This document shows, piece by piece, positions 22,957 through 34,859 of a stretch of 64,000 nt of DNA (the stretch's first letter is position 1; every line of letters begins with the position of its first letter). Source of the DNA: Polytrichum commune (lineage: Eukaryota > Streptophyta > Polytrichopsida > Polytrichales > Polytrichaceae). The stretch is taken from contig OX485805.1 of NCBI GenBank assembly GCA_950295325.1, forward strand, positions 26,459,501-26,523,500, read 5' to 3'. Both the position numbers and the translations under genes were made by a program. A model generated the notes under the pieces. It ran no database searches, had not been told where the DNA came from, and saw only the letters and a list, made by a program, of their open reading frames with translations.

Positions 22957-23747
22957 ATGTTGGATGAGAAATTGTCATTGAACCCTAGGCCAGATGAGCT
23001 CACCCAACATGCACTCTCCAAGGTAGACGACACACATCCTACAATGTGTGACAACAAAGCAGTTCATCAAGTGCAACCTACTGTTGACCATTTCATGAAA
23101 ATGGAGTTTGAACAGTTCAAAGTGGCTACCATAAAAACACGTTGTCTTTTGGCACAAGGAGGTTGTACCTTCTCACAAACCCAAAAAAATACAAATCCTG
23201 GCATGGAGTGGAATATGACAATAGACAAGTTCCCAAGATGCAATTGCCCTAATTTTCAAAGATGCACTACACCAACATTGGGAAGAAAGGGAAATACATC
23301 CTTTGCAAACACCAATATATGTGTTCTTAATTGTTTTACAATCTGATTCCATTAAAGATGTATGTATCCACAATGCAACATGGAGCGATTACAAGGTGGC
23401 CAAGCTTCTCAACAATGATCCGTTTATTGAATGTTTATATTCACCTCCATGTTGTCCATATGTGTTGTGACAGCATGGCTTGGTCTACTTGCATGGTCAA
23501 ACACAAGGGAGCATTTTACTTAATGATGTGTGGAAAGTACAAAGGCTCAGAAGAGTCTACGCTTCATTCTTTCCTTTGAACACATTCTCTTGTTTTTGTG
23601 AAGCTCACAAGTCCCCCCAAAGTAGTATTATCATGGGCTTCATCTTGCCTCCCATTCCAAATGACCTCTTCTTGGAGCACAATTTGATGGTTACATTTGA
23701 TGAGGTTATTACTCAATTGTCAAAGCTTCGTCTTGTGAATGTTGACT
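22957..23747 (+). pseudogene. Broken SWIM-type zinc-finger protein gene (transposase-related class)
   Basis: Three frames must be joined. The first (to 23345) contains MEWNMTIDKFPRCNCPNFQR, matching the CxC and aromatic part of a SWIM finger. The expected CxH half is degraded: NTSFANTNICVLNCF stands where families have a CKH-containing segment. A second frame (from about 23335) reads DSIKDVCIHNATWSDYKVAK, like sequence that follows SWIM fingers in plant MULE-derived proteins, and reaches a TGA near 23468. The same frame then reads on to 23747. SWIM fingers bind DNA or protein and are common in Mutator-like transposases. Frame breaks and loss of the zinc ligand argue for a dead copy. Confidence 0.55.
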
Positions 23748-24531
23748 GAAAGTTGGGTGTATATAGGAATTACCTAGAGTGGCTTGCTTGATTTTAGGTG
23801 ATGCTAGCTAGACCATGACCAAGAAATGCAAGACTTGGAAAATTACAACCATTCCACCTCAACGGGTGGATGTGCAGCTGGAGATGATGACATGCATGTT
23901 TGAAATTTTCTTGAGGTTGTTGTTGCTACAACATAGCATCATGGGGTCTTCATCCATGGTTACAACTTAGGATTTGGAGGTCAATTAGGGATCAAAGTTT
24001 TGGACTTTAGAGTTGGAGTTGTTCAGTGTAGGCCACTTTTGTTCTCCCAAACATTCAAGTAATCCTGTGAGGTTGTCGGTTAATTTTCACTGCACTATGT
24101 ACAATGAGCATTATGTGCCATGCCCTTGGGCTTTAGAAATATGCATATTGTAAACATTCTTCATTGTTGTTTGTTCTTGCTCATTTTAGTGCATGATGTT
24201 TGTTGTGGGATATTGTTAGGGGACGTCGTGTGTACAATAGAATCAAGGCCAACATCACACCGTAATCCATGTAAGCCCTAACAGTGTAATTTAACTCCAA
24301 ATAACCATCATTTAGACAACCAAAAAATTCATTCGAGCAACCAAATCGTGTTTCAGGCAGTTGCCTCTGCAACACGGTTATAGGGGTGTGTGTGGCCTTT
24401 AAAATAGTCCCCAACAAATGCGGCCAAGCCCCAAAATGTTGGTAATAGGGGCATGCTCATGATCTAGCTTCTCACGTCATGGCACTATATATCGATATCC
24501 TAGGGATACCATAACCAAAGTTGGAGACATA

Positions 24532-24603
24532 GGGTTAGTTTTCATGTAGGCCGCTTTTCCCACTAGAATATGATGGGCGAATGGCCTACATAAAAACTAA
24601 CCC
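24532..24603. repeat. Short perfect-loop hairpin, possible tiny MITE
   Basis: GGGTTAGTTTTCATGTAGGC is answered by an inverted arm ending CTAACCC, with a 20-bp centre. The flanking triplets are ATA and TTA, so no clean target duplication is seen. A related half-arm, CCATGTAGGCCGCTT, occurs near 3935. Confidence 0.45.
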
Positions 24604-24609
24604 TTAGAA

Positions 24610-25890
24610 ACTGTGAAATGTGGACCCTTTTTTAATCACCCACAAAAGGAAATTACCAAAATTAGTCCCAGCCTTATCAAGATTTTGGCACCCTATAGAT
24701 TCCCAATGGGGTCTTGATCAGGAATAGGTGGTTTGACTCTATTACAAATTTACATGTAAAATAAGGTCACACTCATGCAGGTTGGCTCTAAGAAAATGAA
24801 AATGAACAAAAATTGAAAATACAAAGGTGGGGATGGAGGTTTTTGTGAAGGTTTCTTTTCACACCCGGCATGACCTATTTGATAGTTGGTCAATATCATT
24901 GGCTCCACTTGACTCATCAGAAGACCGAGCATCAACCCATTACTTGACATATGGCATTTTAGAATACCTATCAACATCTAATCACCAGGAATTGTTAGAG
25001 CAATATGCTTGGAGCTCCGTGCATCCACCTTTACAACTATTTTTGGAGGTTACAACTTACCAAGCTCACATTTCACATGCCTTTGCTTGCTTCTCAACAA
25101 GTGGGTTAACTTTCCAATCACCATTGATTTATCAACACTGCCATGTATTTGAAGTATATATACATTTCGGTGTCAATTTTTAAGAAACACTCAACTTTGA
25201 AGGAGTTTTTTTCCAGACAAACTCACAAATGCACTATTCTAATTTCCACATAGTAATGATTATAGAAGTCATTGACAACTACATAATGAAAGTGATTTGA
25301 TTGCATATTGTTTCAATTTGTACTATTCCTATATGTTGTTATTAAAAACATTAAAAAATCATAAACTTTTTTAATGAAACTGTCAATTTGAAAAACTAAG
25401 TGTCCAAACTCCAAAGACATGTTGAGATTTGACCAACCCATGAAAAAACTGTTGATGTAAAAATTGGGCCATCACATGAAAGGCAGGACCCTTGGCAAAA
25501 AACAGCACTGGCTTTTGTGCCTTTGCCTCAAGGTCATTTGCCATCTTTTAATGTCCTGGACAGCTGGACTTTCAAAAGTAAACCTTGCTAGATTCTAAAT
25601 TTGGAATCTGAACCCTCAGTAAATAAATGGAGGTTCCCTCGAACAAGGCGGCAGTATGTTCCGAACTCTTTATGGTTAAGTAGAGCATCCTACATAAAGT
25701 CTGTAGCTTTGAATTATCCCGCCCTTCCTAGAGCTCGAAAATGCACTGTGAGGCTAAGATTCTCAAACCACAAGGTTAGGCATGGGCATGGAGGAGAAAC
25801 ACATCCTACTAACATTCAAAGACAAAACATGGGTTATTTACAAACATCATGCTTCACGTAGAAATCCAATCACTGAATAATGCTGCAAAC
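24610..25890. other. Intergenic, no gene recognised
   Basis: Contains open frames up to about 118 codons (24827-25183) without recognisable domains, start context or splice signals. The frame 25601-25861 is basic and lies just beyond the 3' flank of the H2A.Z gene. I see no evidence that either is expressed. Confidence 0.4.
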
Positions 25891-25895
25891 AGCAG

Positions 25896-26407
25896 AGATA
25901 CAAATTCTTGAACTTGGTAAGATCAACCACCAAAGGTTTGAAAGTAACCTGAGAGGATCATCATGAGTGTGTACAAAGTGAACTGGAAGTGATACACATA
26001 AAAGTGTCATTAAAGATGAAGTACACATGAATAGCACCCAGAGTGGGAAAAGAAAAGAAAAAAGGAAAAAGAGAAAAAGAAAATTCTGTAATGCTCGACA
26101 GACACTCAGACTCATTGTCAAAGCTCAGGTAAGCATGGTTTCTAACTTTCTTCTAAATTAACCTAGATCATATGTTTCTCATATACACAAGGCACCACTG
26201 AGGAAACCAAGACAAGAGTCCAGATTGCTCCACTGACAGCAACAACTACCGGTCAAGAATGTAAAAGAAGGGGGAGCATTTGGGGTCATTCTTGATGCTT
26301 GTCCCTCCACCTTTGGTGATCACCATTTGTTATGTTATGATGGTGGGAGTGTCTGATGTCGTTGCAGAAGAAACTTTCTTGACTTATGGTACTATGGTAG
26401 TATACCC
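25896..26407 (-). other. Probable 3' UTR and 3' flank of H2A.Z copy 1
   Basis: This stretch follows the stop codon on the minus strand and matches 42415-42880 downstream of the second H2A.Z gene, for example ACACA(T/A)GAATAGCACCCAG and CATTTGGGGTCATTCTTGATG. Conservation of non-coding sequence beyond the stop in both copies shows that the duplication included it; a UTR role is likely but unproven. Confidence 0.55.
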
Positions 26408-27925
26408 TCAGTCCTTCTTTGGGGTCTTGTTGATGAGCGACTTGTGGATGTGGGGGATGACACCTCCGCCTGCGATCGTTCCTTTGATCAGAGTGTCAAG
26501 CTCCTCGTCCCCCCGAATGGCGAGCTGTAGATGGCGGGGCGTGATTCGCTTCACCTTCAGATCCTTACTCGCGTTTCCTGCCAACTCCAAGACCTCGGCA
26601 GTCAAGTACTCCAAGATGGCCGCCGAGTACACAGCGGCCGTTGCACCCACTCTTCCATTAGCTGCTACTCTTGATTTCAGCAGCCGGTGAATTCGTCCAA
26701 CAGGGAACTGCCCACAAAACAACGAAGTAGATTGTTGAAGTCACCATTTTCTTTTAAACAGAACATCACTTCGACAGCTATGGCACCATGGCCACAAAAA
26801 ACAACAAAGTTGATAAGTCATTCTCTTAAACAACCCGCCACTTCAGCAGCTATGACACCGAGAGCATTGCAAGCTGGATGATGGATTAAATACAATGCAC
26901 ACAATAATCGAGAGATTGTCTCCTTCACAAATGCTGCCATCTCTTCCATTTCAAGTAGGAGGTATAAACTTCGATCACGATGCCCTATTTAAAGGGACAA
27001 GAACCGGTAATTGCAATGAGTGCCATATGCATACACTAGCTCTTGCTTCCAGAAGCCGTTCGAGTGTTCCTTAGATCTCTTTCTCTTACATCAAATGGTT
27101 CAAGTGCTGCTATATTCTTGTAGCGCTTCCTTCTTCGAGAGATTCTTACATTGCGGCCAGTCATTACATTTGGTAGAGAGGTTGGAAGACAAGAAAAACA
27201 GTCCCACACTGCAACAGTGCCGCTATAGCTACCTGTTCCGGTATTAGTTGAGGTTTGAATCCTTGGGAGTTTGATGCTTGCTTGTCTTCAAAGCTGACCA
27301 CATTCTTTTAGTTACATTTCACATGCCTTCTTATTATGAAATTGCTTCAGCTCAAATCTTCGCAACTCCTATGCCCCTGATGAGAGAAGGAAGGAGAGAG
27401 AGTTGCATTAATGTGTCTTCCAGGATTGTTCTGGAGCTGAAGATGGAAAGCAAAGGATATATTGATCCGCTGCCCATTGAGATGGGGTAACCGGAAGTTA
27501 TTTAGTAGTTACAGTCTTGAGCTTACAACTTGGCATTATGCTTCATTGATCTGTTAATCTGAAAAAACAGAGAGTAATCTCTTCTTATGATCCCCGATGC
27601 TATGCCAGTCGACATTTAGGAAGAAAACAATTCTGAGGAGGGAGAGAAAGGAAGAGGGAGGGCAAGAGAGGGAGAGAATGCTTCGTAGCTGCAACTTTTA
27701 AGCTCCAAATAGCAGAATTGAACGCAAGAGACAATATGAGATGATGATATTAAGGTAGGTTGGAAAGGAACAAACCTGGAGGCCAGCGCGGGATGATCGA
27801 GAGGTGGGCTTCTTCTTGTCCTTCTTGTCATCCACTGCGGCAGCGGCGGCGGCAGCGGCAGCAGCGCCTTTACCCATGAGCAGGCCTTTGGCGCCCTTGC
27901 CCGACTGGTTACCTCCCACCACCAT
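26408..27925 (-). CDS. H2A.Z: Histone variant H2A.Z (copy 1)
   Basis: Two exons on the minus strand: 27776-27925 (50 codons) and 26408-26707 (99 codons plus TGA), joined in phase 0 at GLQ|FPVGR with CAG|GTTTGT and TGGGCAG|TT splice sites. The 149-residue product has the H2A fold ([35 protein letters not shown]) and H2A.Z hallmarks: the [20 protein letters not shown] segment with the extended acidic patch, and the short C-tail [11 protein letters not shown]. The N-tail is lysine and glycine rich and carries ten consecutive alanines. It replaces H2A in nucleosomes, chiefly around transcription starts, deposited by SWR1-type remodellers. It is somewhat longer than the 134-136 residues of Arabidopsis H2A.Z because of the N-tail. 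The ATG is the only one before the conserved SGKGAKGL motif. A paralogue lies at 42881-44593. Confidence 0.95.
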
Positions 27926-29110
27926 TGTGCCTCGCTTTGCTCTCTCTTTCCTTTTTCACAAAGCTACAGAATAAAAACTCTGACACTCCGAAATGTGTTG
28001 GGGCGACGGGTATAAGGGTGGGATCGTTCCGCAAGTCGTTGTTCTCGGAAAATAAAATGGTGCATGAGAAAAGAAGCCCGGAGCTCAATCTCAGCTTTTG
28101 AGAGTCACCTCAGCATAAGGCCAAGAAGAACGAGAAGAAAGTCCACCCAAATGCTTGCGGGACTAAGAGCAAACAGATTGACATGCATACATACATACAT
28201 ACAAGAGCACCGAAAGTTGGGCAGGAAAACCCTCTCTCTCTCTTATGTATTAAGCCAAGAACCGAACCAAGGGGACAAGCACTCACACAACCCGCAAGAA
28301 AGAAATGCTCCGAAAATCGCCACACACAAAATCCTTCACGTCTGTTGCTCCGCACTCAGCCACCGGTTGGAAAATTTGGGAAGAGGTACAAAGGACAGAA
28401 GTTGCACCGAGAACTCGAGATGCCTGCAAGAAACTAAGTTACAGACTCACTCCACAACCCAATCAGAAAAAACTCCCGCCACACTCAAACACTCTCCGTC
28501 TCTCTTCAAAAAACGATCCCCAAACCGGGATGGAATGCCCGCGAACTTCGACTCGTCGCTGCTGGCCAGCGAGGAGGAACGAAAGAACCAACGAACGAAC
28601 GGCTTGAACTGAACCGACGCGACGAAAACAGAACAGCGGGCCAGAGAGAGAGAGAGAGCGCGCAATCGTGCGGCAGGCTAAACAAAGCAATGAGTACGCA
28701 AGTGACTCGCACACAACAGAGTGAGAGTACGAGTGAGTGAGAGAGTGAAGGAGTCGTCCCGCCCAAACCCCAGACAGACGACGAAGAGTGACGAGAGGTG
28801 ACGGAAGCAGCGAAAACCAGAAGAGAAGCAAATGATGGGTTGAGTGGAGGCCTGCAAAAGCGAGAGCGGGGGCGCGGGGCCGCAGGCGTGCGTGGGCGGG
28901 AAAGGGCCAGCGACGGCGGGAAAAACGCAGGGAGCGGGAATATTGATTCTTCTCCACTGGCGATGGCGGGCTCCTAATCAAACCGAACCAAACCAGAACC
29001 AAATCAAACCAAACGGAAAGGAAAGGAAAGGAAAGGAAAGGCCCGCGGAAAGAGAAGAGAAGAGAAGAGAAGAGAAGAGAGGGGAGTTGACTCCAAGTGA
29101 TGGTCCGGCT
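27926..29110 (-). promoter_or_regulatory. GC-rich upstream region of H2A.Z copy 1
   Basis: The first 200 bp or so upstream of the ATG match the region upstream of copy 2, for example TTGGGGCGAC(G/A)GGTATAA and AGTCACCTCAGCATAAG. Beyond that the two regions differ in sequence but share character: GC-richer than surroundings, pyrimidine-rich on the gene strand, with simple repeats (ATAC)n near 28185, (GAAAG)5 at 29016-29040 and (AGAAG)n at 29050-29080. Long open frames across here are low-complexity and not credible proteins. I read it as promoter and 5' leader; no TATA box or start site is certain. Confidence 0.5.
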
Positions 29111-29559
29111 TGAGGTTTACATACATAACTACGCTAGATTTTAGAGGTATTTGTATTGTAAAGTGGATCAAACCATGGGTTTAGTCCCAAACTATGAACT
29201 TAGGAGAATCACACAATGTCACCCAAGTTTTCTCAACGTTTACATTATCATCCACAAGGAGTGGTGTCGGGTTATTGAAATTTGGTTTTCTAGCTTATCC
29301 TACTAGGATGGGTGGGCCAAGCTAGCTTTGTATAGGCCGATCCAGGGCTAGGACAACGGGTCCCATGCATGTACTTTTTTTAAGATCTTGAAATTCTGTC
29401 AAAGTTTGAGAGGTGGAAAGAGGAGGTCCCAAAGTTTGCACCTAACTTTGGAAATAGGTTCCAAAACATGATGAGCTAGCAGGCTCTTGATGTCTCAAAG
29501 AAGGATCAAACCCATAATTTCGTCCCTCTTTCGTGAGCTTTATGGATAACTCTATTGTG

Positions 29560-29920
29560 TTTGGTGTCGTATGGTATTTTATGTCATTGTGGTAATTGTC
29601 GTAATGGCATGTTTTGCGATTCAGTTTACAAGTATTGTCGTTCCAACTTTACATTGTGCAAGTATGATATAATATGCGTCCTAGCAATTTATGCAATAAA
29701 GACTGTTATGGGTGGTTGAAATTTGGATGAAAAATCACTTACTGAGTGGCAACAATCGCAACATTGTAAATCTATAATGCCCAAAATTTTCTTCAAAGAA
29801 TGAGAGATATACATAGTGGCCTCGCCTATTGTGGAGCCCCATTGTACACCGATACCGGTCCTCGGACCAACCAATACCTCATACAAAACCCTCCGGCAAC
29901 GATTTAAGCCACCCAAACTA
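29560..29920. mobile_element. Partial copy of CACTACACTAAA family element
   Basis: Aligns with the interior of 30000-30384, for example TGGTATTTTA(T/C)GTCA(T/C)T and TGAAATTTGGATGAAAAA(T). Terminal repeats are missing, so it is a truncated copy. Confidence 0.5.
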
Positions 29921-29999
29921 TACTAACCGAGCTTCATCCATTTTACAACTTATATTAGGAAATCTTTTATACAGAATCCAATGGCGGATTGCACAACAA

Positions 30000-30384
30000 C
30001 ACTACACTAAATATGATATTTAGGGTCGCATGGTATTTTACGTCACTATGGTAACCTTTCGGATGACACTTCCTACGAAGAAGTGAACAAATATTGTCAT
30101 GGATGATGGATGAGTTCATCCATTGGCCAAAACCTTGCCTCCTCTTGTCAGCAACTTGTGATGAAATATTGTCATGGAAGATTGAGATTTGGATGAAAAA
30201 TTAGTTGGTAAGTGACAGTAATTACAACTTTGTAAATTTGTAATCCCCAGGAAAATCTTAAAAGGAATAACAAATAATAATGTTGTGTTTACATTTGGTG
30301 TTGGTGACACTACACCAAGATCACAATTAGTATTGAGCAAGACAATTATAATGGGTGACACTAAATGTCATATTTAGTGTAGTT
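30000..30384. mobile_element. CACTA-like non-autonomous element, TIR CACTACACTAAATATGA
   Basis: The left end CACTACACTAAATATGATAT is mirrored at the right end by a run ending ATATTTAGTGTAGT, giving inverted repeats of about 24 bp with one or two mismatches; the last base is T instead of the expected G. Flanking triplets are CAA and CAG, a near but imperfect 3-bp duplication. The interior has no transposase. Related copies lie at 29560-29920 and 33655-34008, and isolated ends near 18017 and 31558. Confidence 0.6.
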
Positions 30385-30839
30385 CAGAGCCATGCATTTT
30401 TAGACTCCAGCCATGCACTTAAACTCCAGCATCTCTGAAACCAGCTGCTGTGACCTGGACCAGAGTGCTGGCCATGGTGAACAGGAATGCACTATTTTCG
30501 GGAGGGATAATGTCACAGACAAATCTAAGAATTTTTGCAGCCAGGGACTGATTACTGCATAAAAACTGAAGGGGATTAAAAGAGTGAGGGTGGCTGGCAC
30601 TCGAGGAATTGATTAGGCGAATCATCAACTCCATCAAGTGATCAGTGGCGAAGGAAGAGGAATTTGCTGCATCAACCAGGCTCTGGGCACGGGATGTAGG
30701 ATGTTCGACTGTCCAAATCCTGGAGTGAGAAATCCTGATTGGGAAACATCAGGTCGCCACATTAGCCTCACCCATTCAACCAACACAATTAATTAATAAG
30801 TCACAGGCTCTAGATCGTAAGATACGCAGGTGTTATTAT

Positions 30840-31180
30840 TCGGTTACTTCTCTTAATCGGACACCTAGTATGTACGTTTGATTGGTGTGTGGTTAGCTGA
30901 GGATCAAAGAACAGACACCATGAAGACACAATGTGTTTGAAAGAGATTGGGCTATGTCACATTAACTACTCCACACTCTACAGTGAACACAATTGGGAGG
31001 AGGTCCTACCTGTCTAGTGAAGGAATCAACCAACATGCATTTCCGATTGCCATAACTAAAGCAAGGGAGGTCTGGTTTTTGATCCAGTATTCGTTGATGC
31101 TTCACTGCAGATTCGTTAATGCATCACAAGTTTCGTTGTGTAAATCTAACCGATAAAGTGGAGAACATGAAGAGAAATTC
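30840..31180 (-). repeat. Dispersed repeat family B, copy 1
   Basis: Inverted relative to 40440-40790 and 46150-46790. Shared phrases include TGTTCACTAT(T/C)GAGTGT (read on the minus strand), a GTCCTCCTAATT-like run and CACATGT-like runs. No coding function is apparent. Confidence 0.6.
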
Positions 31181-31199
31181 AAATGGCACCCACACACCA

Positions 31200-33650
31200 T
31201 TAACAGTCCGAGCACTGTGATTCAATGAAGAGGCACAAGCATTATATACATGAGAGTTTGGATCCCAAATCGACCAGAACAACTTTGATCGTTCCAAATC
31301 CCCTCAATATACACAAAATTGCAGTTGGAGACATGAGACACCAAAAATGTTGTTGGACAACCACCCTCCGCTCACTGAAAATCTGGGAAGAAAACCACAA
31401 TGACTAGGCTTGAACATAACCATTGCAGCTTGGATCTTGAGGTGAAATGAGGCCAGAACCATCCTTAGACTTTTAGTAAGCACCAATATACTCCAATCAC
31501 CAGCTGTTAATGTGGGCCCTGCAAGCATTAAATCCTCATGCCTTCTAGCCATCATCACTACACTAAATAATATCTTATTCAGTGCCATAGGGTATTTTAT
31601 GTCACCGCTATTGGGTTTAGGGTAGTTATCAACACTCATGCGTTGATATGTACACTAAGCAAGGAGAGGAGTACTGAATACTGTATTAATGCATAGCTGT
31701 TGATTTAAGAGGGTGTTGATACCAATCAACACATTTTTGATGAATTTAGGAATTGGTGGGCCCTTTGCCTTTTTGGCCTCGTAGTGGGCTATTCTGGGAA
31801 GTGCTTTCTCCATCTTTTTCCTTATTCTTTTTCTTCTAGGATGAAATGACCTAGGAATGTTTTACTGCTCCATGTTTGTTTTGTTTCCACTACATAGAAT
31901 TTTTACCGCAATCTACCAAAGCGTCAAATTTCTACAATAGTAGTTGTCTAAATATTGTGGAGCTGGGGCGGTCGCAGTCGGAGCCGCAATGGGGGTTAGA
32001 GTTGCTGGAATCAGAGCCATACTTGGAATTAGAGTCGTTGTTGTGGTAGCCACCGAGGAAGTGGGCATGGAGATGGGAGGACCTGCTGAGATGGAGGGAC
32101 CTGCAGTTGGTGCACAAGAGCATCGTCACCAAATAATCTTACAGTAGTAGCTCCATGCAATTGCTAGTTGAATTGCCTACATTCAAGGCTGAGGAATCAC
32201 TCCTTATCGGCCTGAGAGATCAGATCGTGTATGAATTTAGATTTTCAAGTAGGGTACAGCACTTGCAATCTTATTCCATCATCTAAAATGCAGCTCCACT
32301 GTCCAAATACCCAACGCTTGACTGATAGCAGCGATCCACACAAGACAGAGACTTCATTTGATTCTTTATTCAATTTAACTAGGCAACAATACAGAACCCT
32401 GCAGAGTTCTGGTATTGCAAGAATTCTATTTTCCCTCTCAACCAAACAACTCGAATCACAATGACAGTGAGAGTTCAGATGGAAAGATAAGTCTGACCAC
32501 CCAGTACAAACACCCTAGCTAAAAGCCTTTTCACTCACTCAAAGTATCAGTCACTGGTCTTGTGAATTAGGAGTCACACCTCCATTGCTAGAGATAAAAA
32601 GTCTATTCGCTTGACAGGAAGCTGAAACCATATTTCAAAATCAAGAATTGTATCATAATTTTTGGAAGAAAAAAACTCGTACAGTAGCTCACTCAGAGAG
32701 AGACTTCAGAAGAATACTAGCCTATATATCCTTTAGTTGACATGTGCATATTTCAATATTCACATCCCTTTCAACCAGGCTGTGGTCCTTCCAATCACTA
32801 ATTCCTGAAATCTCAAGACAATAGCCTATTCCGACATACACTACTGAGGGATTTTCTGGTGCAGCTACTATCCTATTCCCATTGATTCCCAAATTACGCT
32901 AGAAAAATTAAAATTTAGCACCACAAGGTCCTTTCCAGTGTGATGTACACTTTTCTCACACATTGCAATCTAGACAATGAAAACAACCCTGATATAGGTT
33001 GTTAATAGAATGGAAAGCACCACACACAACTGACAATACGCAATATCAACACATGTGTTGAAATAAGGTTCCAAGAGGATTAGTGGTGTTGATAACTACC
33101 TTTACCCTTCGGTTCCAGAGAGGCTCGTTTTGGGCTAAGTATGAATGACTTTTGAAGGCACATTCATCCAGAAGGAAGGTCCTTGGAAGGTCACAATGCG
33201 TATCGTTGTGTTTCTCATGAAATTTTCTTGCCATTGGCGATGATCCCATTTCAATACAAAAAGATGGTTGTTCACAAGAAAAAATTTAAGTCAATAGTAA
33301 AATAATATTTTCCTTTGTTGGTATATTTCTGTATGTAGTAACTTCATATAATTTTGATTGAAAAAGGACTCTTTTTCTTACCTCAAAGTGAATATTTATT
33401 CTTAACATAAGCTTGAAAGTTTGGATTATTATTATATTGCGTATGTTTATCGCAATTTCTTGAAGTTTAATGATTTTAAATTGATTATAAACAAATCAAG
33501 AAATTTACCCAATATTGCTACCATATTGATGCAAGCTGAAAATTATTTGCAACAACTTTTCTTTTAGGTACAATAAAAGTTGAGCTCCAAAGAACTTGCT
33601 TTTGAGATGATCTAATGAAACCAGAATACACTCAGATAAGGGTTAACACC
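31200..33650. other. Intergenic, no gene recognised
   Basis: Contains a CACTACACTAAATAATAT element end near 31558. At 31960-32130, read on the minus strand, there is a proline/threonine/alanine-rich open frame (PPISMPTSSVATTTTTL) of about 60 codons. It may be a fragment of a low-complexity protein gene, but no domain, start or splice sites can be assigned. Confidence 0.4.
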
Positions 33651-33654
33651 TAGT

Positions 33655-34008
33655 AGTGTAGTATGTTAACATCTCTAATGACACTTCTTACAAATAAGTT
33701 TTCAAGTATTTGTCATGGATGATTGAAATTTGGATGAAATCACTGTCAATAATTGAAACAAACTTGGGCATGTTCTGCATCCAAACAGTTATGTAATAAG
33801 ATCTTGTCATGGATGATTGAATCTAGATGAAAAAATAACTTCATATAGTGATTGCAACATTGTAAACCTATAATGACCAATTTGTTTTTACAACAAATGA
33901 CAAATAATGTTACGTTTACATTTAGTGTTGGCAGCTCTACACAAGCGGTTTGCAATTAGGGTTGAGCATGACAAATAGAATTGGCAACAATACAATATTT
34001 AGTGTAGT
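33655..34008. mobile_element. CACTA-like family element, left end degraded
   Basis: Right end ATATTTAGTGTAGTT is the same as in 30000-30384, and the interior shares GTCATGGATGATTGAA and TTGGATGAAA. The left terminus is not recognisable, so this is a decayed copy. Confidence 0.55.
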
Positions 34009-34859
34009 TACCACAAATCTGAACCGGCTACTGAAATCCTACCAATATCTCACCTGAAGGAGCACATGCATGTGATCAATGAAGGGCCAAGCAATTGTCA
34101 CATAAGGTAAAGTAGACAAACCTAGTTCAAACATAGCAACAATATGGATACCATATTTTGAGTGATATGTGGTTAGGTGTGTATCTAAGAGCAGACATCA
34201 AAAATATTTTGAGGGGTGGATTCTTCATACCATGTACAATAGTCTCCTGCTTAAGTACGCATCCCGGTTAAGTGCACACTTCTTTTGACACAAATCAGGG
34301 TTCATACTTTATTGTCTAAACATGTCATGCATAGTCATTTGTCACGAATGCATGATTTTTTTACCCTTGACATTCAATGTCAATTTGTTAACGTTTCGCT
34401 AAAACGTCGCAAACAATTGTCGCAGTTCATCATACATTTGTCCAGCTTCCATTTGAACATCGGAGGAAAGCAATTGGTCATTGGTGTCGAGGACAGTGTT
34501 GTGTAGAGCTTCAAAGCCTTTGAAGTCGGTAGCACTTTCAAATTCAACAGATGTCTTGATAGGCAAGATTTCGTTGTAGTATGTTCTCCCGATTGTCCTA
34601 GACTTTCAGGATGGCGCCTTCACTGACTTCATACTCCCGCCCCAACACCCATTTGCTCGGCGCGTTCGGCTTGCTCAACTTTGCAATGATTTCACATCGT
34701 TAGGTTGCAGTAAAGTGGGTTACCTTAGGTTTCATCCGTATCCCATTGCGATTCATCAAAACTGAGGGTCTAGAAAGCGATATGAGTAAAGCACGCACCT
34801 ACCAACTAAGTGTGCACCAACGGCTCCGGTTCAAAGTGTGTACTTAAGCGGGAGAATAT

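Noticed and set aside
28463-29002. Long open frame (about 179 codons) on the minus strand upstream of H2A.Z copy 1, and similar frames at 45584-46066
   Set aside because: Composition is low-complexity (Ser, Arg, Leu, Pro) and arises from GC-rich, pyrimidine-biased promoter sequence. Frames overlap on both strands, and the two H2A.Z copies do not conserve them.
29560-30361. Two similar minus-strand frames (LGIIDLQCCDCCH / LGITNLQSCNYCH) as a duplicated small cysteine-rich gene
   Set aside because: They lie inside copies of the CACTACACTAAA element family and are not consistently open in the third copy (33655-34008).
31944-32147. Glycine/valine-rich plus-strand frame resembling a glycine-rich protein
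   Set aside because: It is the complement of a Pro/Thr/Ala-rich stretch; neither strand has start, splice or domain support.
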